Shown here: positions 42,153 through 49,238 of the stretch, piece by piece
How positions within the stretch are numbered: position 1 is the first letter of the stretch
Layout: each line of letters starts with the position of its first letter
Assembly: GCA_016929525.1 (NCBI GenBank)
Contig: JAFGIP010000055.1
Coordinates: forward strand, 1 to 49,238
Direction of reading: 5' to 3'
Origin: Bacteroidales bacterium
GTDB taxonomy: Bacteria > Bacteroidota > Bacteroidia > Bacteroidales > UBA10428
Length of the DNA: 49,238 bases
Notes under the pieces: model-generated
The model's database searches: none
Told to the model about the DNA's origin: nothing
Seen by the model: only the letters and a program-made list of their open reading frames with translations
Made by a program: the position numbers and the translations under genes

Positions 42153-44009
42153 ATGAAAAGAAATAAAGGAAAATCATTTTATACAGGAATACTATATCTT
42201 CTTTTAATTGTTCATTTATCATGCGGCGGGCCCAATGAACAAACTTATCACCTTTGGAACAAACACACTTTTTTGTTTATCGGACCTGAACTGACAGAAG
42301 AACAGAACACATATCTCAATTACAAATTACAGGTTTATTTTACCCATAAGGCTTCAGGTAAAGTCTATAACATTCCCGGATTCTATGCCGCCGACGGGAA
42401 TGCTTCAGAAACCAGTTCAACAGAAGGTAATGCGTGGAAAGTGCATTTTGTTCCTGATGAAACCGGTGAATGGACGTATGAAGTCTCCTTCAGAAAAGGC
42501 GATAAAATAGCAATTTCCCTTGCAGCAGATCAGGGTGAAAGCGCAGGATATTTTGATGGAGAAACCGGTAAATTCACGGTAACAATGTCGGGTATCGAAC
42601 CTAAAAGCAGGGATTTCAGAGGAAAAGGAATGCTGCGATATGTTGAAAAGCATTACCTGCAGCATGCCGGAAACGGGCAATATTTTATTAAAGGAGGCGC
42701 AGGCAGTCCGGAAAACTTTTTGGCTTACAGTGACTTTGACGGCACTTTCGATAATGGAGGAACAACATATCCTGCCCTGGGTGATAACCAGTTACATGAG
42801 TATTTACCTCATTTGAAAGACTGGAGACCCGGAGACCCGGTTTGGAAAGATACTCTGGGAAAAACAATAATCGGTGCAGTGAATTATATTGCCGTGAAGG
42901 GACTGAATGCCGTATACATTGTAACCATGAATGTGAAAGGCGATGGCGAAGATGTATGGCCGTGGACAACTCCCGATAGCAGAACAGTTTTCGATGTAAG
43001 CAAGCTCGAACAATGGGAAATAGTTTTTGATCATATGGACAAACAGGGTATCATGAAAGATATTCTGCTTACCGAAACTGAAAACGAAAACCTTTTTGAA
43101 GCACTTGACGGAGGTGATTTTGCATTTACACGCAAATTATATTACAGGGAAATGGTTGCCCGTTTTGGACACCATCTTGGAATAAGCTGGAACCTGGGAG
43201 AGGAAAATGGTCATAATGGTACAGGTGAAACCCCTTACAAAAATCCCAATACCGATGAGCAGCGGAAAATGTTCTGCATATATTTACGCAGTATTGATGC
43301 TTACAAACACCATATCGTTGTTCATAACTGGCCGGATGATGAAGAAATATTATATGCTCCTTTACTGGGTTTTAGTAGTTTTGAAGGTGTTTCATTACAA
43401 CTTAACGATAACTACTACAATGAGGTTTTAAAATGGGTAAATGCTTCGGATCTTGCAAATCATCCATGGATAGTGGCTGTTGATGAACCGCTGGGCTGGG
43501 AGTTTGGTTTGAGACCCGATAAAGAAGATCCTGAGCATAACATACCCAGAACCGACGTTTTATGGCCCGTTTTATTTGCCGGCGGAGCCGGAACAGACTG
43601 GTATTTCGGATGGCAAAACAATGCCCCGACAAGCGATCTTTCAAATGAAGACTGGCGTTCGAGAAATAATATGTGGGAACAGACCAGAATTGCCCTTGAT
43701 TTTTTTGAAACTTACCTGCCGTTCCACGAAATGAAAGCAGCGAATTATTTGTGCGATAATTCAGACGCATTGGTCTTTGCAAAAGAAAATGAAATATATG
43801 CAATATATATGAAAGATCCCGATGCAGTACAACTGAATCTCGGTAAAACAAATAAAAAATACAGCATCAGATGGTATGATCCCCGGAAAGGTGGTGATCT
43901 GCAAGCCGGCACTGTAGATTCAGTATTAGCTGAAGGAACAGCTTCAACAGGTTTACCTCCGGATAACAGGAATAAAGACTGGATATGTCTGTTGAGAGTC
44001 TCTGATTAG
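42153..44009 (+). CDS. DUF5060-domain lipoprotein, glycoside hydrolase-like
   Basis: A 618-residue lipoprotein: lipobox VHLSCGG with Cys24. DUF5060-like beta domain (about 30-150) followed by a TIM-barrel-like domain containing SWNLGEENGHN (about 346-356), which looks like a clan-A acid/base glutamate, and a C-terminal beta domain. It is divergent from the other DUF5060 protein and likely works on the same polysaccharide at the cell surface. The lack of a close named family keeps the substrate open. Confidence 0.8.
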   Translation: MKRNKGKSFYTGILYLLLIVHLSCGGPNEQTYHLWNKHTFLFIGPELTEEQNTYLNYKLQVYFTHKASGKVYNIPGFYAADGNASETSSTEGNAWKVHFVPDETGEWTYEVSFRKGDKIAISLAADQGESAGYFDGETGKFTVTMSGIEPKSRDFRGKGMLRYVEKHYLQHAGNGQYFIKGGAGSPENFLAYSDFDGTFDNGGTTYPALGDNQLHEYLPHLKDWRPGDPVWKDTLGKTIIGAVNYIAVKGLNAVYIVTMNVKGDGEDVWPWTTPDSRTVFDVSKLEQWEIVFDHMDKQGIMKDILLTETENENLFEALDGGDFAFTRKLYYREMVARFGHHLGISWNLGEENGHNGTGETPYKNPNTDEQRKMFCIYLRSIDAYKHHIVVHNWPDDEEILYAPLLGFSSFEGVSLQLNDNYYNEVLKWVNASDLANHPWIVAVDEPLGWEFGLRPDKEDPEHNIPRTDVLWPVLFAGGAGTDWYFGWQNNAPTSDLSNEDWRSRNNMWEQTRIALDFFETYLPFHEMKAANYLCDNSDALVFAKENEIYAIYMKDPDAVQLNLGKTNKKYSIRWYDPRKGGDLQAGTVDSVLAEGTASTGLPPDNRNKDWICLLRVSD

Positions 44010-44120
44010 CAGAATCTTAATCTGTCGTTCCCACTTCCAGACATTATTTAAATCACCGGCACATAGCTTATTATTTATTTAAATTAGTTAACTTAAATAG
44101 TCGTTAACCATTATTTCAGT

Positions 44121-45818
44121 ATGAAATTTAAAGATCTGAAAACGGGGACAAAACTTGCTCTGAGTTTTGGACTGATTATTTTTCTCACTTTAGCTATCGT
44201 ATTGGTTTCCGTTTATAGTCTCAATGAGATCGAAGAAAAAAGTACCAGTTATAATATTGTTCTCAATGCCCAGAAAGATTTTCTTATAGCCAATTCCTGC
44301 ATGGAGGCTTATTTAAACGAGAAGGACTCGGTACAATATTTAAATTGTTCCGTTTATATCGATTCGGCCACCCATTCACTTGTTGAATTAAAATCAAGGT
44401 TAAAAGGAAAATACCTTCCAATGATTGATGGATTGATAATAAAACTGACTTACTATAAAGATCTGATGCAACAAAATCATGATGCCATTGAAGCGCAAAA
44501 GGAAATATATGGCGACCGGCGCAAGATGAGAATAATATTTACGGACTTAACAGAAAAATATAATATTTCAAGACATCATGATGTGATCTATTACTTTAAC
44601 CGGGGAAGGTTATACGCAGTATATCTGCTGTCCTCCAACGACAGTTTATATTATAATGAAGTTGTCAGATACATTGATCTGGCTTTGGAAGAAGCACGAA
44701 AAATTAACAACCGGCCTATCATCGAAGCACTTGAAGATTATATGGTATCGGTAACAGAAAATTATGATCTGGCACTTAAGATCAGGGATGTTAAGAACGC
44801 TCAGATAGTTCTTGGTAAGGAAATACTCGAGAAATCAGGTAATATGATCAATCACATTGAAGCTTATCAGGAAAAGGTTCGAGAATCGACCAAAATTTCG
44901 ATGTTGATATTTTCAATAATTACAATTGTGATCAGCATCGTTATCAGCAGAATAATCGTTGTTCATATGACCAACAAGCAGCAAATTATAGAACAAAAAA
45001 ACGAAGAATTAATTAAACAGGCTGAGCTTCTGGGGGAAAACAATGCCTTACTTGAAGAACGCCAGCAACAAATAGAAGAACAATCTGAGGAGATAATGGC
45101 CCACAGAGATCAATTAAGTAAGCTAAATGCTACAAAAGACAAGCTGTTTTCTATTCTTGCCCATGATCTGAAGAACCCGTTCAATACCATACTCGGTTTT
45201 AGTGAGCTGTTATTAATTAAAATTCGAAATTACCCTTTGGAAAAAATTGAATATCAGGTCAAACTTATAAGAAATTCAACAAAGTATGCATATAATTTAC
45301 TTGAGAACCTTTTACAATGGTCCAGATCACAGAGAGGAATTATCAGTTTTGAGCCCGAGATCATCAGAATATCAGAATATGTCGATAACGAATTAAAAAG
45401 CCTCAGACAACAGGCAATTTCGAAAGAAATTACAATTGAAGAAAAAACTGAAAATGATGAAAAGATCATTGAAGCCGATCCTAACATGATCAGTATAGTT
45501 GTACGCAACCTGATATCCAATGCTATAAAATTCAGTCACAAGGGGTCAAAAATTGATATTAAGCTGCAGTTTACCGATGACGCATTTATTTTCTCTGTTA
45601 AAGACAGAGGAACCGGTATGACGGAAGAAAAAAAGAATCAACTGTTTAAAGTAATTGAAAATATAAGTACTTCAGGAACAGACGGAGAAAAAGGAACAGG
45701 TCTGGGATTGCTTGTATGCGCCGATTTTATAGAAAAACATAAAGGTAATATCGTGGTAGAAAGCGAAGAAAATGTTGGCAGTACATTTTCTTTTAGTATT
45801 CCATACGTACAGAAATAA
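44121..45818 (+). CDS. membrane sensor histidine kinase
   Basis: A 565-residue protein with a helix at about 15-35, a roughly 220-residue periplasmic sensor region (helical, no named domain recognised), a second helix (260-282), a coiled coil, then HisKA and HATPase domains. The phosphoacceptor is His348 in SILAHDLKNPFNTILGF. Catalytic boxes: NLISNAIKFSH, DRGTGMTEEKK and TGLGLLVCADFI. It lacks an attached receiver. No response regulator is next to it. Confidence 0.92.
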   Translation: MKFKDLKTGTKLALSFGLIIFLTLAIVLVSVYSLNEIEEKSTSYNIVLNAQKDFLIANSCMEAYLNEKDSVQYLNCSVYIDSATHSLVELKSRLKGKYLPMIDGLIIKLTYYKDLMQQNHDAIEAQKEIYGDRRKMRIIFTDLTEKYNISRHHDVIYYFNRGRLYAVYLLSSNDSLYYNEVVRYIDLALEEARKINNRPIIEALEDYMVSVTENYDLALKIRDVKNAQIVLGKEILEKSGNMINHIEAYQEKVRESTKISMLIFSIITIVISIVISRIIVVHMTNKQQIIEQKNEELIKQAELLGENNALLEERQQQIEEQSEEIMAHRDQLSKLNATKDKLFSILAHDLKNPFNTILGFSELLLIKIRNYPLEKIEYQVKLIRNSTKYAYNLLENLLQWSRSQRGIISFEPEIIRISEYVDNELKSLRQQAISKEITIEEKTENDEKIIEADPNMISIVVRNLISNAIKFSHKGSKIDIKLQFTDDAFIFSVKDRGTGMTEEKKNQLFKVIENISTSGTDGEKGTGLGLLVCADFIEKHKGNIVVESEENVGSTFSFSIPYVQK

Positions 45819-46029
45819 TTAAATACCGAACCTTAACTGTATCAATTAAGATTCAATTTAAATCATTATTTATAACTTACACCTGAATAATTGAAAATTG
45901 CTGTTTTTATATACAATGTATAAATATCAATTATTAATAATTTAAAGTTTTACCGTTAAAACAAAAATGTATTCTCTGATAAAGTTTTTGTTACAAACTA
46001 TCTATTAACCTTTAAATACTAAATATATT

Positions 46030-46575
46030 ATGAAACGTCTGTCTAATCTGTTATTTGTATTTTCATTATTACTCGCAAGTAATTTTTCAAATGCACAACA
46101 CAGAAGTGAATTACATGAACCTGCCGGTCGGGGCGATCTTGAAGCAGTGAAAGAAAAAATTGAGAACGGTGCTAAAGTAGATAAAAAAGATATTGCCGGT
46201 CAGACACCATTAATGTATGCAGCTGAGGGTGGAAGCATAGAAGTAGTTAAATATCTGGTTGAAAAAGGTGCAGATGTAAATGCTGAATCAGGCAGTAAGG
46301 GCCGGGGTACTGCACTTATTTATGCAGCTGCAGCCAACCGGTTTGAAGTGGTAAAATATTTACTGGAAAATGGTGCCGATATTAACGCAACTACTCCTTA
46401 TCAGAATGAAACCGCATTGGTTTGGTCGGTGGCAATGGGACACACAGATGTGGTAAAATTGTTAGTTGAAAAAGGTGCCGACCAGGAAATAAAAAACAGG
46501 AGCGGTCAAACCGTAATGGATCTTGCAAAACAATCAGGTAAGGAAGATGTGGTAAAGATTCTTCAGGGAGAATAA
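46030..46575 (+). CDS. secreted ankyrin-repeat protein
   Basis: A 181-residue protein with a signal peptide (cleavage near FSNAQ/HR) and about four to five ankyrin repeats filling the rest (GQTPLMYAAEGGSIEVVKYL, GTALIYAAAANRFEVVKYLL, ETALVWSVAMGHTDVVKLLV). A periplasmic or exported protein-binding module; partner unknown. Confidence 0.9.
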   Translation: MKRLSNLLFVFSLLLASNFSNAQHRSELHEPAGRGDLEAVKEKIENGAKVDKKDIAGQTPLMYAAEGGSIEVVKYLVEKGADVNAESGSKGRGTALIYAAAANRFEVVKYLLENGADINATTPYQNETALVWSVAMGHTDVVKLLVEKGADQEIKNRSGQTVMDLAKQSGKEDVVKILQGE

Positions 46576-46693
46576 ATGGGCTCTGATGTAAAAAGTCTAA
46601 AATAATAAACCATTACAACATTAATATCATAAATAAATCATATACCGAAATAATAAGATATTGCTATAAGAAATAAGAATGTTGTACAGACCA

Positions 46694-46747
46694 GGAAGAT
46701 ATTTTCGTTTTGTCTTTTAGTAATAATTATCTTTTATAATATCTTCC
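46694..46747. repeat. 10-base inverted repeat with 34-base loop
   Basis: GGAAGATATT at 46694-46703 and AATATCTTCC at 46738-46747. No T-run follows on either strand, so it is not a standard terminator. Confidence 0.5.
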
Positions 46748-46897
46748 ATAAATTAATAAATAATTCTTTTAACAAGGATCATTGAACAACTATGTGATTC
46801 TGTTATTTGCAACCGAGTCTTGTAATAGTGTCAAATAATACATAACAAGCTGTTTACAATTATTATTATTTAATTGGTATTCAGTATAATTAAAAGG

Positions 46898-47019
46898 TCA
46901 TCTATGATCTTGCACTCGTGATTTATTGCTCCTTCCATTTTTTTTTACTTTGAAACGACAAATTTCATGGTCGATGTTATTTTACAGGTAATTTTTAAAT
47001 AGTACAATCATCGATGATC
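46898..47019 (+). promoter_or_regulatory. two operator-like palindromes upstream of the amylase gene
   Basis: TCATCTATGATC (46898-46909) and TCATCGATGATC (47008-47019), the latter inside a perfect 12-base palindrome ATCATCGATGAT, 110 bases apart and upstream of the amylase ATG. The central CG resembles LacI-family sites. No matching regulator gene is in the window, so this is a suggestion only. Confidence 0.35.
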
Positions 47020-47071
47020 CAAAATAATCCTTTCACATAATATATCCAGATATTAACTAAAAATTGAAACA

Positions 47072-49238
47072 ATGAAAATTAAAGAATTTGTGCACTCTGT
47101 TCACAGAGTTGCAAATAAACTAATCATCATGCTTCTTATTCTGCATGGAGCGGAAAAAGATACATTATCCCAGCCCAACCAGGATGAACAGCGAATATTA
47201 ATGCAGGGATTCTACTGGGACTGCTTTGATGAAGCAGGAGCCGGAAATTGGTGGAACTTCATGAGCTCTAAAACAGGCAACCTGTCGTCAGCAGGCATTA
47301 CCGAAATATGGTTACCCGTATCCAATAAAGCGGTGAACGATCCATCGATGGGTTATGATACCTATGATTACTTTGATCTGGGAGAATTCAACCAAATGTC
47401 AGGGGTTGAAACTTTCTTTGGCAGCCGTGCAGAACTGGAAAGCCTGATTTCCGTTATGCATAATAACGGGATGAAGGCATATGCCGACGTTGTATTCAAC
47501 CATTGCACAGGTGGTACGATGGAAAACAATCCCAATACAGGAGGACAAACAGCAACCTCGTTTGTTCCTGCCAGCGGAAGGTATGAATTCCATTACAACG
47601 ATTTTCATCCCTCCACCTATGAATCATCAGACGAAGGAGTTTTTGGCTCCTACCCTGATATATGCCATGCAAATCCGCATGTGATGACAGTTTTAAAAGA
47701 CCTGCAAACCTGGTTAATTAATACCATCGGGTACGATGGCTTTCGCTACGACTGGACCAATGGCTATCACCCATGGGTGATCAGAGATCTTCAGAATAAT
47801 CACGGGGCATTTGGCGTAACCGAATACTGGATGCAGGATAAGAATACTTCATTACAGTACCTTGCCAACATTGAATATACATCGAATGTTTTCGATTTTC
47901 CGTTATTCTATCACCTCAGGGATATGTGTAATAATACCGGCGGCGGCTATGATATGAGGAATCTGTGGAATGCAGGTATTGTGACATCACAACCAAATTA
48001 CGCGGTTACTTTCCTTCAGAATCACGATACCGATAAAGAAACAGCATACCAGATACCGAATGAGCAAAAAATGCTTGGGTATGCATACATTTTAACCCAA
48101 CAGGGACTACCCACAGTATTCTGGAGAGATTATTATAATTACGGTCTGGCTAAAAGCGGCACGCCCAATGGTATTGATCAGTTGATGTGGGTACGTAAGA
48201 ACCTTGCAACAGGAAGCGCTACCCAACTTTATGCAGACGAAGACCTTTTTATCATGCAGCGAAACGGATCGCCCGGACTACTATTAGCTATTAATGATAA
48301 CAACTCTGTTGCAAAAACAGCAACTGTTCAGACCAAGTGGACAAACACAACCCTGAAACCTTTTGCCTGGTACAGCACAGTTAGTACGGCAACACCGCAA
48401 TGTATAACAACAGATGCCAACGGAAATGCAACCGTTTCACCAGGGTTAAGAGGATTTGTGATTTATGCGCCTGACCCAAATAACCAATCTCCTGTTGGAG
48501 ATTGCGGAGATATTCCTGTTACACATCAACCAGCCATGAATATTGGAGGCACATTTAATTCATGGAATTTAAGCACTCATCAAATGACATTGGTTAATGA
48601 AGTTTGGCGGGCAACAGGTGTTCAGATTGATGCCGGCGACCACGAATTTAAATTTGTTAATACGAGTGACTGGAGTGGAATCGACTGGGGTGGTGCTAGT
48701 GGATTTTCAGGTACAGCATCTGTTACGACAGGTGGCGGCCCGAATATTACTATTAGTATAACAAACAGCAGTACATTTACCTTTACTTTTGATGATCAGA
48801 CATTGTATTATACAGTTACTGACGAAGGTTCTTCAAATGTTTCGGTAACAGGAGTCAGTGTTTCACCAACAAGTGCTATTTTAAGTGTTGGTGATACTCA
48901 ACAGCTTTCAGCAAATATATCACCTTCTAATGCTACAAATCAATCAATAACCTGGAGCAGCAGCAATACCGGAGTTGCTACGGTTAACTCAGTTGGATTA
49001 GTCACAGGTGTAGCAGCAGGAACGGCAACCATCACAGTAAGTACGAATGATGGTGGTTATACAGCCACATCATCAATAACAGTGACTTCAACATCAGTAC
49101 AAACTCCTTACGCCGGAACAATAGCCATACCCGGTATCATAGAAGCAGAGAACTATGATAATGGCGGCGAAGGAGTTGCATACCACGATAACGATGCTTC
49201 TAACAACGGAGGACAATATCGTACTTCTGAAGGTGTCG
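47072..49238 (+). CDS. secreted multidomain alpha-amylase (GH13), truncated by the window end
   Basis: ATG at 47072; the frame stays open to the window end (at least 722 residues). A possible signal segment (about 17-27) is followed by a GH13 catalytic domain (about 40-470). Conserved regions: DVVFNHCTGG, nucleophile Asp227 in GFRYDWTNGYHP, acid/base Glu251 in VTEYWMQD, and Asp319 in FLQNHDTDKE. In region II the Lys-His usual after the nucleophile is Thr-Asn-Gly. After the barrel: a starch-binding-like domain (FNSWNLSTH, about 490-590), a Big_2 domain (VSVSPTSAILSVGD, SITWSSSNTGVATVNSVG) and the beginning of a CBM6 (GIIEAENYDNGGEGVAYHDN). Likely a T9SS or Sec cargo; the sorting end lies outside the window. 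Confidence 0.92.
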   Translation, partial: MKIKEFVHSVHRVANKLIIMLLILHGAEKDTLSQPNQDEQRILMQGFYWDCFDEAGAGNWWNFMSSKTGNLSSAGITEIWLPVSNKAVNDPSMGYDTYDYFDLGEFNQMSGVETFFGSRAELESLISVMHNNGMKAYADVVFNHCTGGTMENNPNTGGQTATSFVPASGRYEFHYNDFHPSTYESSDEGVFGSYPDICHANPHVMTVLKDLQTWLINTIGYDGFRYDWTNGYHPWVIRDLQNNHGAFGVTEYWMQDKNTSLQYLANIEYTSNVFDFPLFYHLRDMCNNTGGGYDMRNLWNAGIVTSQPNYAVTFLQNHDTDKETAYQIPNEQKMLGYAYILTQQGLPTVFWRDYYNYGLAKSGTPNGIDQLMWVRKNLATGSATQLYADEDLFIMQRNGSPGLLLAINDNNSVAKTATVQTKWTNTTLKPFAWYSTVSTATPQCITTDANGNATVSPGLRGFVIYAPDPNNQSPVGDCGDIPVTHQPAMNIGGTFNSWNLSTHQMTLVNEVWRATGVQIDAGDHEFKFVNTSDWSGIDWGGASGFSGTASVTTGGGPNITISITNSSTFTFTFDDQTLYYTVTDEGSSNVSVTGVSVSPTSAILSVGDTQQLSANISPSNATNQSITWSSSNTGVATVNSVGLVTGVAAGTATITVSTNDGGYTATSSITVTSTSVQTPYAGTIAIPGIIEAENYDNGGEGVAYHDNDASNNGGQYRTSEGV

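Larger units (their letters stand above)
46576..47071. other. long AT-rich intergenic region upstream of the amylase gene
   Basis: About 496 bases with no open frame of interest. It contains a perfect 10-base inverted repeat (46694-46747) and two copies of a palindrome-like TCATC(T/G)ATGATC (46898-46909 and 47008-47019), listed separately. No TAnnTTTG promoter was clearly recognised. Confidence 0.6.

Noticed and set aside
46694-46747. Inverted repeat considered as a terminator or mobile-element end.
   Set aside because: No T-run, no transposase and no target duplication seen.
31198-49238. Polysaccharide utilisation locus.
   Set aside because: No SusC/SusD pair, ECF/anti-sigma pair or hybrid two-component sensor in this stretch; only degradative enzymes.

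Overview
The window looks like chromosomal DNA from a member of the Bacteroidota, most likely Bacteroidales/Marinilabiliales-like. It is AT-rich (judged by eye). Several intergenic regions carry the phylum's promoter signature (TTTG, about 19-21 bases, TAnnTTTG). Two secreted proteins end in type IX secretion (T9SS) sorting domains, and there are GldM-like, SprB-repeat, SPOR-like, OmpA, PepSY-like and FucP-like proteins. I found no rRNA, tRNA, CRISPR array or insertion sequence.

Layout. 0.1-3.5 kb: a minus-strand cluster of a helical lipoprotein, two L,D-transpeptidases and a third protein that looks like a catalytically dead relative. 3.5-5.1 kb: an ECF sigma factor flanked by two PepSY-like proteins. 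5.1-11.1 kb: a wrecked potassium transporter (kup), a BASS-family transporter, small membrane proteins, a lone receiver protein, MetA, an OB-fold secreted protein and a decayed ferredoxin-reductase-type gene lying against rlmN. 12-24 kb: envelope proteins (an isolated GldM C-terminal domain, two SPOR-like proteins, two OmpA proteins, a TPR/propeller protein), an OLD-like ATPase with a zinc-hook-like CxxC, and a SpoIIE-type phosphatase. Between the two SPOR-like proteins lie two previously unlisted genes of 30 and 32 codons for paralogous membrane peptides; their promoters match element for element.

24-31 kb: an O-methyltransferase, DoxX, a Mut7-C RNase-type protein, DUF2784, a patatin-like lipase, and a two-gene unit of a FucP-like permease plus a cytidylyltransferase/GHMP-kinase-like fusion. 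31-49 kb is a secretory and carbohydrate region: a 1358-residue subtilase and an amidohydrolase (both T9SS cargo by their C-termini), trehalase, two DUF5060/DUF4038-type glycosidase-like proteins, a histidine kinase, a secreted ankyrin protein and a multidomain alpha-amylase cut by the window end. No SusC/SusD pair is present, so this is not a canonical polysaccharide utilisation locus.

The most novel signal is the twin micro-gene cassette at 13955-14497. Next are the L,D-transpeptidase cluster with a pseudo-enzyme, the nucleotidyltransferase/kinase fusion beside a fucose-type permease, and the OLD-like ATPase whose Toprim-like region lacks the usual acidic motif.
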